Assembly (NCBI GenBank): GCA_030693705.1
Contig: JAUYAB010000063.1
Coordinates: 123,448 to 187,447, forward strand
DNA from: Ignavibacteria bacterium
GTDB taxonomy: Bacteria > Bacteroidota > Ignavibacteria > Ignavibacteriales > Ignavibacteriaceae
Length of the DNA: 64,000 nucleotides
Direction: 5' to 3'
Made by a program: the position numbers and the translations under genes. Position 1 is the first letter of the stretch, and each line of letters begins with the position of its first letter. The notes beneath the pieces are model-generated. The model was not told the origin of the DNA. It made no database searches and saw only the letters and a list, made by a program, of their open reading frames with translations. Below, in pieces: positions 56,713 to 64,000 of the stretch.

Positions 56713-57710
56713 GCGAGCGCAAGGTTTACAATTTTTTCAACTAATTGAGTAAACGAAATACCAACGGCTTTGGCAGCCTTAGGAAGCAGACTTGTGGCTG
56801 TCATCCCCGGTAAAGAGTTCACTTCAAGGCAGTAAAATTTTCCGGCATCATTTAAACGAAAATCTGCGCGGGCGTATCCTCTGCACCCCAAAGAAATGAA
56901 CGCTCTCCCGGTTTGTTCTTGAATTTGCTTTGCGATCTCTTCCGGTATTTCGGCAGGAACGATGTACTCGCTCATCCCTTTTGTGTATTTACATTCGTAA
57001 TCATATAGATTGTGCTTCGGACGAATTTCAAGTACCGGCAAAACTTTATCAGCCAATATTCCAACGGTTAATTCTCTGCCGGGAATAAATTCTTCTATTA
57101 AAGTTTTATCTGAATATTGAAAAGAGAGAGAAAGTGCCTTTTGCACATCATCTTCCTTTTCACAAATTGTTAATCCGAAAGTTGAACCTTGATCATTCGG
57201 TTTTATAATCAGTGGGAAAGTAAATTCGTTTTTTATCTTTTGGAGAATCAATTCGTAAGAGTAACTTTTTTCTATCACAAATCCATTCGGAACAGAGATA
57301 CCGTGATCGCGCATAACAATTTTGGACATCATTTTATCCATTGTTAACGAACTTGCCAGAACATCCGAACCTGTATATTTTATTTTTCGTAATTCAAGCA
57401 GCGATTGAATAATTCCGTCTTCACCCCACTCTCCGTGCAAGCCGAGGAAAGCAATATCAACATCATCGAACAAAGATGAATTTACCGCTTCAAGATAATT
57501 GCGTGCAGAGATAGGGAATAAATCTTTATCAGAAAAAAAATCTTCCGGTTGTTCGGGCTGATTTATTCCATAACCGGGATCGATCAATTTAACGGTGTAC
57601 CCAAGTTCAACAAGAGAAGAGTAAATTGCCCGGCTCGAATGTTTCGATACTTCCCTCTCGGCAGAAGCTCCGCCAACCAACAGCGCAACATTTAATTTTT
57701 TGTAATTCAT
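56709..57710 (-). CDS. ddl: D-alanine--D-alanine ligase
   Basis: 333 residues, full length. An ATP-grasp enzyme that makes D-Ala-D-Ala for peptidoglycan. The N-terminal motif NVALLVGGASAEREVSKHS, the central GLHGEWGEDGIIQS, the ATP-grasp PLIIKPNDQGSTFGL, the metal-binding VNSLPGMT and RADFRLND are present. It stands between the aldolase gene (6 bp upstream) and ftsB/divIC (4-base overlap). Confidence 0.97.
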   Translation of the reverse strand: MNYKKLNVALLVGGASAEREVSKHSSRAIYSSLVELGYTVKLIDPGYGINQPEQPEDFFSDKDLFPISARNYLEAVNSSLFDDVDIAFLGLHGEWGEDGIIQSLLELRKIKYTGSDVLASSLTMDKMMSKIVMRDHGISVPNGFVIEKSYSYELILQKIKNEFTFPLIIKPNDQGSTFGLTICEKEDDVQKALSLSFQYSDKTLIEEFIPGRELTVGILADKVLPVLEIRPKHNLYDYECKYTKGMSEYIVPAEIPEEIAKQIQEQTGRAFISLGCRGYARADFRLNDAGKFYCLEVNSLPGMTATSLLPKAAKAVGISFTQLVEKIVNLALA

Positions 57711-57716
57711 AGTGTT

Positions 57717-58373
57717 CTAAAATTTGTTCTTTTCATCCAACTTTATTCCGTAACTTTTTTCAGCTACCGAATAAAGCGCATCTAATTTATACTTTGGAAT
57801 TTCTTTTATACCGCCAAGTTTACCGGCAATAAAGATTGTCTTTGCCGTGTGTTCCAATTTTTCCATTCTGAAATATGCTTGCTTCACATTAACTCCAACC
57901 GAAACAGCCCCATGGTTTTCAAGCAAAAATACATTTGCGTAATTGATGTGGGTCTTTAAACTATCCGGCAATTCATCTGTTGAGGGAGTGGCGTATTTAC
58001 AGAGCGGAATTCGTCCCAACGTTAAAATAACTTCCGGGAAAACCGGACGGTCTAAAGATTCTCTCGCTGAAGCAAAAGCCGTTGCATACACCGGATGAGC
58101 ATGAACAACCGCTTTTACATCATTTCTGTTTTTATAAATAAATAAGTGAAGTTTGTTTTCAGTTGAGATTTTACCGGAGCCGCTTATAATATTACCGTTA
58201 ATATCCATCTCTAAGATGTCGCTGCCGGTTACATCACCTTTGCAGACGGCAGAGCGTGTAATTAGAATTGTTCCGTTGGGAGTTCTTACAGATAAATTAC
58301 CGTCGTATGCAGAAACAAAATTCTTTTCATAAACCTTATGGCAATATGCAATTAACTCTTCGCGCTGCTGCAT
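57717..58373 (-). CDS. class II aldolase/adducin family protein
   Basis: 218 residues. The zinc site is intact: HAHPVYATAFA (two His) with a later HGAVSVG (third His), and a catalytic Glu in SGSGKISTENKLHL or FPEVILTLG. It resembles L-fuculose-phosphate or ribulose-phosphate aldolase/epimerase; the substrate is not evident. It overlaps the Gfo/Idh gene by 22 bases, so the two are coupled, and they may act on the same sugar. Confidence 0.88.
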   Translation of the reverse strand: MQQREELIAYCHKVYEKNFVSAYDGNLSVRTPNGTILITRSAVCKGDVTGSDILEMDINGNIISGSGKISTENKLHLFIYKNRNDVKAVVHAHPVYATAFASARESLDRPVFPEVILTLGRIPLCKYATPSTDELPDSLKTHINYANVFLLENHGAVSVGVNVKQAYFRMEKLEHTAKTIFIAGKLGGIKEIPKYKLDALYSVAEKSYGIKLDEKNKF

Positions 58374-59356
58374 CTATTTTCAAACTCTTCCATTAATCTC
58401 ATATTTGCTAAACCATCTTCACCGGTGACGAGCGGCGTTTCATTTTTAATAAAAGATTTTGTAACCGATTTTAACAAACGGTAAAGTTTATTCGCCCGTT
58501 TTCTAAAAACTTTTTTCCCTTCGCCTTCTAAGAGAATACTCAATTTTGAAGAACCGTAACGAGCGTTGATAAGCCCATCAATACTAACCGCACCCTTTGT
58601 GCCGATGATCTCAATTCTATTAAAAGATTTCGGTGCACAGTAGGCAACTTGAAAATGTCCGTACCCGCCGCGCTTAAATTTTACAATTCCGGCGGCAAAA
58701 TCTTCAACCTCTGATTTATAAGCAAGACTTTCGTTCACTCCGCTAACTTCCACAATTTCTCCACAGAGGTAACGCATTAAATCGAGCAGATGCGTTCCCA
58801 AATCTCTTATAGCTCCGCCGCCGGCAGCATTTTTATTGTAGCGAAAGTTATCGCGCGGGATCAAATTGATATTAAACTCAGCATTGATGTAAAGAATTTT
58901 ACCAAGCAATAAAGCTTCAATAATCGCTTTTGTTTTTTCTACCAACGGATGAAATCGGTAAACAAAATCAACAGCAAACTGCACACCGTTTTCTTTACAA
59001 ACGCGAACCATTTCTTCGGCTTGAGCCGTAGTAACCGACATCGGTTTTTCGCAGAGAATATGTTTCTTTGCCTTCGCCGCTTTTAGTACTTGCTCATAAT
59101 GATTAGCATTTGCGCTGGCGATGTAAACCACATCAATATCTGATTGAAGGAACTCATCAAAATTATTGAATGATTTCTGGATGAGAAATTTTTCCGCTAA
59201 CGTTTTTGCCCGCTTTGCATCGTTACTAAAGATCGCATTGATCTTCGCCCGTGGGATCAAATTAAATGTTGGCAGAATTGCCGTCTCGGTAAACTTTCCG
59301 CATCCGGCTATTCCCCATTTTAATTTTTTCGAAATTCGTTTTGTTATTCCAAGCAT
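58352..59356 (-). CDS. Gfo/Idh/MocA family oxidoreductase
   Basis: 334 residues. N-terminal Rossmann fold with KWGIAGCGKFTETAILPTF (NAD(P)-binding, about 12-30), IASANANHYEQVLKAAKAKKHILCEKPM with the conserved EKP, and the GGGAIRDLGTHLLDLMRYL sequence of the C-terminal substrate domain. It oxidises or reduces a sugar-like substrate, unknown here. Its end overlaps the aldolase gene by 22 bases, and it starts 1 bp after metF. Confidence 0.92.
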   Translation of the reverse strand: MLGITKRISKKLKWGIAGCGKFTETAILPTFNLIPRAKINAIFSNDAKRAKTLAEKFLIQKSFNNFDEFLQSDIDVVYIASANANHYEQVLKAAKAKKHILCEKPMSVTTAQAEEMVRVCKENGVQFAVDFVYRFHPLVEKTKAIIEALLLGKILYINAEFNINLIPRDNFRYNKNAAGGGAIRDLGTHLLDLMRYLCGEIVEVSGVNESLAYKSEVEDFAAGIVKFKRGGYGHFQVAYCAPKSFNRIEIIGTKGAVSIDGLINARYGSSKLSILLEGEGKKVFRKRANKLYRLLKSVTKSFIKNETPLVTGEDGLANMRLMEEFENRCSSAKS

Positions 59357-59357
59357 A

Positions 59358-60335
59358 TTATTTTTTTACAACCAATTTTTTAGAATGAAGATTTAATTTT
59401 TTCATCAAGAGATTGATCGGTTTTGAGTTCTGCATAATATAAAAATGAATACCCGGCACATTCCGGTTAAACAATTCTTCCGCTTGTTTAGCAGCCCAAT
59501 TTACACCGATTTCCAAAACATGTTCAAGTTTAGCCGCCATTACTTCTTCCGCCAATTCGTTCGGAATATTAATATAAAAGTTTCTCGGAATATTTGTTAA
59601 ATGAGATTTAACCGAAAGAATTTTTAAACCGGGAATAATAGGTGCTTCAATTCCTTCTTCTTTACAGGCATTTACATAATCGAAATAAACATTGTTATCG
59701 AAAAACATTTGGGTCACAATATAGTGCGCGCCCGCATCAATTTTTTTCTTTGCATATTTAATGTCGAGCTTTAAGTTGGGTGATTCAAAATGTTTTTCCG
59801 GGTAACCGCTAACACCAACGCAAAAATCGGTTGCTTTGGCATCTAACAGATTCTCTTCTAAATATTTTCCTTTGTTCATTGCGCTTACTTGCGAAACCAG
59901 ATCAACTGCATAGTCATTTGCGCTTCTTCCGTGCGGAACAGGTTTTACAAATCCGCCGTCATCACCGCGGATGGCAAGTACATTGTCTATACCGAGATAA
60001 TTTAATTCGATCAAAAAATCTTCCGTCTCTTCTCTTGTAAAATTTTTACAAAGGATGTGCGGCACAGCGTCGATATTATATTTATTCTGGATCAAAGCGC
60101 AGATACCAAGCGTTCCGGGACGCTTCCGTATAATTTTTTTCTTTATTCCGGTTGTTGTTTCTTCATAAACAATTTCGGCTCCATGACTCGTAATATCGAT
60201 AAACGGAGGATTATATTTTGCAAGATCATCAATTACATGCAACAGACTTTTAATATCTCCACCCCGTTTGGGCGGAATAATTTCAAAACTGATTAACGGA
60301 TCTTTTGCACTTAGTAGATGTTCAATTACTTTCAC
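59358..60335 (-). CDS. metF: methylenetetrahydrofolate reductase
   Basis: 325 residues of the FAD-dependent TIM-barrel MetF family. It reduces 5,10-methylene-THF to 5-methyl-THF for methionine synthesis. Motifs: SFEIIPPKRGGD with the catalytic Glu near residue 18, FIDITSHGA, ALIQNKYNIDAVPHILCKNFTREE, NVLAIRGDD, and AGAHYIVTQMFFDN. It heads a six-gene minus-strand operon. No riboswitch (SAM, cobalamin) is seen upstream. Confidence 0.95.
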   Translation of the reverse strand: MKVIEHLLSAKDPLISFEIIPPKRGGDIKSLLHVIDDLAKYNPPFIDITSHGAEIVYEETTTGIKKKIIRKRPGTLGICALIQNKYNIDAVPHILCKNFTREETEDFLIELNYLGIDNVLAIRGDDGGFVKPVPHGRSANDYAVDLVSQVSAMNKGKYLEENLLDAKATDFCVGVSGYPEKHFESPNLKLDIKYAKKKIDAGAHYIVTQMFFDNNVYFDYVNACKEEGIEAPIIPGLKILSVKSHLTNIPRNFYINIPNELAEEVMAAKLEHVLEIGVNWAAKQAEELFNRNVPGIHFYIMQNSKPINLLMKKLNLHSKKLVVKK

Positions 60336-60891
60336 AGTATCTCATTTTTTTGTAGTGCTAATTTAATATTTATTTGTTTAAAAGTGAGGGATTTGAGAGT
60401 GTTCAATTCCCAGCTCTTAGTTTTCAGTTGTCGGTTTCAAGTTGTTTTTTACTTTTTACTGACTGATAGGATTGAGATTGATTGTTAAAAAAGAACTACT
60501 TTGCAGAGTTCCGTTTTCAAGATTGAAACGGTTCGATATAATATCGGAAGGTTTCGTCCCAACATCGAAAAGGTCCGATATAATATCGAAGTGCTGCGTT
60601 GTAACATCGAAAGTTTGGGTAAAAATATCGAAACGATTCCTCTTTTTTACTCATACAACCCTCTTTTTAGCCCGTTTTTGAGGTTTTCCTTCGTGGAACT
60701 TCGTGTCTTCTTCGCGGAACTTCGTGTAACAAAAAAAATACTATGCCGTATATTAACAGAACTACCTTGTTTTTCTAAAAAATTCATACCAGTTGATTCA
60801 CTAAAATTTATTAAATTAAAAAGAGGTTTTTGTGAAACTAACGAATTGTTCACTAAAAAAAATAATTTAAAAAGTCGCTGGTAAAACGTTC
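60336..60891. other. gene-free stretch upstream of the receiver gene
   Basis: It holds the 21-bp tandem array (60522-60640) and a short pair of GGAACTTCGTGT words at about 60695-60726. It lies between the divergent metF and receiver genes, so promoters for both must be here. A plus-strand ORF crosses the array (60501-60884) but is not convincing as a gene. AGGTTTT or other riboswitch-like sequences are not seen. Confidence 0.5.
60522..60640 (+). repeat. 21-bp tandem repeat array
   Basis: The words ATTGAAA, ATCGGAA, ATCGAAA, ATCGAAG, ATCGAAA and ATCGAAA start at 60522, 60543, 60564, 60585, 60606 and 60627: five consecutive intervals of exactly 21 bp. Each unit ends in a variable 14-bp half. 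In one plus frame it encodes a seven-residue repeat (for example RYNIGRF, RPNIEKV, RYNIEVL), but no ribosome site supports translation. Confidence 0.8.
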
Positions 60892-61269
60892 ATGGACAAA
60901 AAGAAAACGATCATTTTTGCAGAAGATACAGTACACATTGCAAAATTATTAAAGTTTAAACTTGAAAAAGAAGGATTTAACTTAATTCACTTCGCATCCG
61001 GTGTTGGCGTTACGGACGGGGTGTTACAATATATGCCCGATCTGGTACTGCTTGATATTATGATGCCGGTAAAAGACGGGCTCACCGTGTTGAAAGAAAT
61101 AAAAAGTAATCCAATCCTTTCAAAGATTCCCGTTGTTTTGCTAACCGCAAATTCGCACGAGGAATATGTGGTAAAAGGGTTGCAGCTTGGCGCGACCGAT
61201 TATATCCTAAAACCATTCGCCTCTGCCGAGCTTGTATTGCGCATAAAAAATATTCTAAAAATGCAGTAA
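60892..61269 (+). CDS. single-domain CheY-like response regulator
   Basis: 125 residues, a receiver domain alone. The acidic pair E11-D12, phosphoacceptor D55 in LVLLDIMMP, T85 in VVLLTANS and K107 in YILKPF are all present, so it should be phosphorylated. There is no output domain and no cognate kinase in the window. It is 46 bp before the HEAT gene in the same direction; the signal probably passes by protein-protein contact. Confidence 0.93.
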   Translation: MDKKKTIIFAEDTVHIAKLLKFKLEKEGFNLIHFASGVGVTDGVLQYMPDLVLLDIMMPVKDGLTVLKEIKSNPILSKIPVVLLTANSHEEYVVKGLQLGATDYILKPFASAELVLRIKNILKMQ

Positions 61270-61327
61270 CCTTCAGTAATCTCTTGATTTCCCGGTGGCA
61301 TAAAAGTTTATTCGTTTGGGAGTTTTT

Positions 61328-62395
61328 TTGAACATTCATGTAGATATTTATACTTTTCTTGCGTTAACTATCTTTGCGTTGTTAATTCTAACTTACGCGC
61401 TTGTAATTCAAGTGGTTCTCCTCCGATTATTCCACGGTTATCAATATAAACAAGAGCAAAAATTTTTTGCAGTGTGGGAAGAGAAAATTTTCATGTTCCT
61501 GGAAGGGGAAGAAAAACCGCAAGCATTAATAAAAAAGATAAACCGCAGTAAATATTTGTACCTTCTCCATTTTTTGCGTGAATTCCTTCTCATGCTAAAG
61601 GGAGATGATTTTCTAAAACTTTCAGCTATCGTAAACGATACAAAAATCCAACAATTTCTTATCGCTCAAATAAAATCAGGTTCCCCTAAAAAGATAAATG
61701 AAGCGGCTTATTATCTGGGTCTTGCAAAATCAGTTGCGGCAAAGAATATTTTAAGAAAAAAATTGCGGAGCCAAAATGCTTCCGTCTTTTTGAGTTGTGC
61801 TTTAGCTTTGGCGCGTTTAAATGATGTTAATATTATATTCGATATATTCGGAAATGCCCGCCGTTTTAAATTCGTATCGAAAGATTCACTCCTGACAATC
61901 CTTTCCGAATTTACGGACGAAATCTGTGCGCCGCTTCTTAAAAATCTAAAGAGTGAAAAGAATGTTCTCATTCAAAGTATTACAATTACACTCTTCCGTC
62001 ACTTTAAATATTATAAAGCAGGTGAGTCCGTTTTAAAAATAATGGTTTACAGCCAAAACAAGGAAGTTATTATTGAAAGCATTAAGTTCTTCAGCAGCAT
62101 CGAATTTATGGAAGCATCCACAGCTATGCGCTCTTTGATTAATCATCCGAAACCGGAAGTACGCACAGAAGTATTAAAAGCGTTAGCAGTTTTGGGAAAT
62201 GAATCTTTCGAACAAAGGATTTGGGACTGTATGTACGATCCGGAGTATGAAGTGCAATATAACGCTGTAATCACGCTGCTGAAATTAATTCCTTCAAGCG
62301 AAGAAAAAATTTCTCAGTTTGCGTATGGTAATAGAAAAGATAGGGCGGCTGCAATTGCAAGAATGGTTCTCAGCGAGCGGAGTATTAGAAACTGA
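61328..62395 (+). CDS. membrane-anchored HEAT-repeat protein
   Basis: About 355 residues. An N-terminal membrane helix (about 8-32: FLALTIFALLILTYALVIQVV) is followed by a short linker and about six to seven HEAT-like helical pairs (for example INEAAYYLGLAKSVAAKNIL, SVFLSCALALARLND, EVRTEVLKALAVLGN, EVQYNAVITLLKLI). Such solenoids bind partner proteins. TTG at 61328 has GGGAG 5 bases upstream and is preferred to TTG 61316. The stop overlaps the region just before the GT2 start (62397), so the genes are coupled. Confidence 0.82.
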   Translation: MNIHVDIYTFLALTIFALLILTYALVIQVVLLRLFHGYQYKQEQKFFAVWEEKIFMFLEGEEKPQALIKKINRSKYLYLLHFLREFLLMLKGDDFLKLSAIVNDTKIQQFLIAQIKSGSPKKINEAAYYLGLAKSVAAKNILRKKLRSQNASVFLSCALALARLNDVNIIFDIFGNARRFKFVSKDSLLTILSEFTDEICAPLLKNLKSEKNVLIQSITITLFRHFKYYKAGESVLKIMVYSQNKEVIIESIKFFSSIEFMEASTAMRSLINHPKPEVRTEVLKALAVLGNESFEQRIWDCMYDPEYEVQYNAVITLLKLIPSSEEKISQFAYGNRKDRAAAIARMVLSERSIRN

Positions 62396-62396
62396 T

Positions 62397-63767
62397 ATGA
62401 ATATTGTTAGATATATTGTCTTCGGTTTTAACTCGCTGATCCTTTTCTATTTCCTGTTGGTTTGCACAATCTCTATAGTCCTCAACATTATTGCCTTCTT
62501 CAAAATGATCAAGTCTAACAATACAATACAGGATCTTGATCTGAAGCGCGTCTTCAAATTAACTAACTACAAACCGATCTCGGTTATTATACCGGCGTAC
62601 AATAAAGAAAATGGAATTGTGGAAAGTCTAAAATCACTCCTTCAACTTGAGTATCCTGACTTTCAGTTAGTTGTTGTTAATGATGGTTCAACGGATAACA
62701 CGCTGCAAAAATTATTTGAAAATTTTTCTATCCGGCAAGTCTCCTTTACTCCTTTTTATAAATTGAAATCCCAGCCGATCCGTTCTGTTTTTATGTCCTC
62801 GGAATACCCCAACTTAATTGTAATTGATAAAGTAAATGGTGGAAAAGCCGATGCGATAAATGCCGGAATAAATCTCGCAAAAAGTCCGTTGATTACTGTA
62901 ATTGATGCCGACTCCGTTTTAGAACGCGATTGCCTGTTGAAAATTGTTCGCCCATTTATGGAAGACGAAAATGTAATAGCGGTCGGCGGCACTATCCGGA
63001 TTGCAAACGGATGCAAAATTCAGCACGGAAATATTTTAGAAGTTGGGCTGGGTAAATCATGGCTTTCCCGTTTTCAAGTGGTAGAATATTTGCGGACATT
63101 TTTATTCGGGCAAAACGGTTTTGATGTACTGAACGGAATTCTTATTATTTCCGGTGCATTTAGCTGCTTTTCCCGCGACGCATTGATTAAAATTGATGGC
63201 TACCGCGAAGGCTGTATCGGCGAGGATATGGAAATTATTGTTCGTATGCATCGGAAACTGCGAAAAGAGAATCCAAAACTGCGTATCACTTTCATTCCCG
63301 ATCCGGTCTGCTGGACGGAAGCGCCGGAAACTTTCAAAGTGCTCCGCAGCCAACGAATGCGCTGGCAAAAAGGAACGGTGGACAGCATTCTTCTCCATAA
63401 AAAATTATTTATGAATCCGGCTTATGGCTGGATCGGGATGGTTGTATTCCCTTACTTCGCGCTGTTTGAAATGCTGGGACCGGTTATAGAAATTTTTGGT
63501 TACTTTTTCTTTTTAATTTCATTTTCGTTGGGATTTGTAACCATATCTTTTGCCGTGGCTTTTCTTACCACGGCAATACTTTACGGAGTTGTACTTTCGG
63601 TTCTCTCGGTAATTTTGGAAGAGCTTTCGTTTGAAAGATATCCTAAACTTTCTCAACTCCTTACGCTGATTGCAGCAGCATTTTTAGAAAATTTTGGTTA
63701 CCGGCAGATAACAACCTGGTGGCGTTTCAGGGGAATGGTAGAATACTTTACGGGTAAACGACATTGA
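62397..63767 (+). CDS. processive family 2 glycosyltransferase (NodC/IcaA/BcsA-like)
   Basis: 456 residues from the ATG at 62397. An N-terminal membrane helix (about 8-35), then the GT2 core: VIIPAYNKENG, VVVNDGSTDNT (D96), NGGKADAINAG (148-157), DADS (170-173, metal site), GEDMEI (E276-D277, acceptor base region) and RSQRMRWQKG (QxxRW at 319-323). C-terminal helices follow. These motifs are those of processive beta-glycan synthases. It has no PilZ domain, so cyclic-di-GMP control is not evident. A frame extension to 62319 would overlap the HEAT gene. Confidence 0.92.
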   Translation: MNIVRYIVFGFNSLILFYFLLVCTISIVLNIIAFFKMIKSNNTIQDLDLKRVFKLTNYKPISVIIPAYNKENGIVESLKSLLQLEYPDFQLVVVNDGSTDNTLQKLFENFSIRQVSFTPFYKLKSQPIRSVFMSSEYPNLIVIDKVNGGKADAINAGINLAKSPLITVIDADSVLERDCLLKIVRPFMEDENVIAVGGTIRIANGCKIQHGNILEVGLGKSWLSRFQVVEYLRTFLFGQNGFDVLNGILIISGAFSCFSRDALIKIDGYREGCIGEDMEIIVRMHRKLRKENPKLRITFIPDPVCWTEAPETFKVLRSQRMRWQKGTVDSILLHKKLFMNPAYGWIGMVVFPYFALFEMLGPVIEIFGYFFFLISFSLGFVTISFAVAFLTTAILYGVVLSVLSVILEELSFERYPKLSQLLTLIAAAFLENFGYRQITTWWRFRGMVEYFTGKRH

Positions 63768-63948
63768 GGTCAAATGAAAAAAAGGGTTTTGCAAAGAAAT
63801 AAATTCATTTTATCCTTAAATTTCCCCTCTTCAACCTCCTTTTTCAACCACAGAAAGAAATTTAGAGTTTCCCCAAAACGGAAGATTATGATAAAATCAT
63901 AAAAAACAATAAGTTAGAGCTCGTTAACAAAGTTGAAAGGGAAAAGAA

Positions 63949-64000
63949 ATGTTAGCGAGAAAGAAAGAACTACCAGCGAGAAAACTTATAAACGTGTTGA
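63949..64000 (+). CDS. start of a gene cut by the window edge
   Basis: ATG at 63949 with an AAGG ribosome-site word about 10 bases upstream. The frame reads MLARKKELPARKLINVL and is open to the edge. Too short to identify. It lies 182 bp after the GT2 gene, on the same strand, and may be the next member of the receiver-HEAT-synthase set. Confidence 0.45.
   Translation, partial: MLARKKELPARKLINVL

Noticed and set aside
59358..60500. SAM or cobalamin riboswitch before metF, and FMN riboswitch before ribH
   Set aside because: The upstream regions are short or AT-rich and lack the conserved elements of these riboswitches.
60501..60884. 127-codon plus-strand ORF across the 21-bp array, with a seven-residue repeat
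   Set aside because: No ribosome site, low-complexity repeat at the start and no recognisable domain after it; the frame is open mainly because 21 is a multiple of three.
63774..63902. 42-codon ORF after the GT2 gene with a GAGG word before its ATG
   Set aside because: The sequence is basic and Ser/Phe-rich without any predicted fold, and it is not coupled to either neighbour; kept only as a weak possibility.

Overview
The window looks like chromosomal DNA of an AT-rich member of the Bacteroidota/Ignavibacteriota group, most likely Ignavibacteria. The clues are a secreted Asp-box protein ending in a type IX secretion (T9SS) sorting domain of the form QNYPNPFNPTT, a PorZ-like beta-propeller protein, the long (about 650-residue) IspG typical of this lineage, and MenG-type quinone chemistry. 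Taxonomy is inferred from family features, not from a search. Shine-Dalgarno sites are clear before some genes (gap, pgk, crp-like, the beta-barrel gene) and absent before others; TTG and GTG starts are common.

Layout. 1-390: the start of a secreted GH13 alpha-amylase, cut by the window edge. 669-6076: recQ, a rhomboid protease and pgk. 6307-8604: a T9SS-type Asp-box protein, then about 0.9 kb without genes that holds a dispersed repeat, a 41-bp tandem array, a perfect palindrome and a terminator. 8605-13321: zinc-ribbon/coiled-coil protein, NIF3, ispG, a second repeat copy and a DJ-1/PfpI protein. 13450-17334: beta-barrel protein, dnaG, gap. 17498-25354 (+): Crp/Fnr regulator, PHP phosphoesterase, ribH, GT-C-like membrane protein, PorZ-like protein, ABC-F ATPase. 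25395-34992: ROK kinase, rsmA-PAP2-menG, then uvrA-AhpD-like-rdgB, YigZ, O-methyltransferase and dut.

34985-52650 is one long minus-strand surface-polysaccharide region. Read in the direction of transcription it holds an SLBB export protein, a Wzz-like co-polymerase, a Wzy-like polymerase, a Wzx flippase, glycosyltransferases, WecB, a polyprenyl-phosphate sugar transferase, a third dispersed repeat copy, a Dpm1-like synthase, a GT2 fused to a degenerate sugar-transferase domain, accA, a frameshifted DUF4258-like gene with a small partner, a YbgC thioesterase, a second flippase, dut and a methyltransferase. 53023-55095 has three small genes, one a lone EutN/CcmL-type protein, leading into dprA. 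55099-60335 is a tight minus-strand operon: metF, Gfo/Idh oxidoreductase, class II aldolase, ddl, ftsB/divIC and rarA.

60336-64000 has a 21-bp tandem array followed by a compact plus-strand set: a stand-alone CheY-like receiver, a membrane-anchored HEAT-repeat protein, a processive GT2 synthase and the start of another gene. This receiver-HEAT-synthase set is the best candidate for an undescribed system, possibly regulated polysaccharide synthesis. The non-coding DNA is also notable: a family of about 200-bp dispersed repeats (three copies, one carrying nested small palindromes) and two tandem arrays whose units are 21 or 41 bp.
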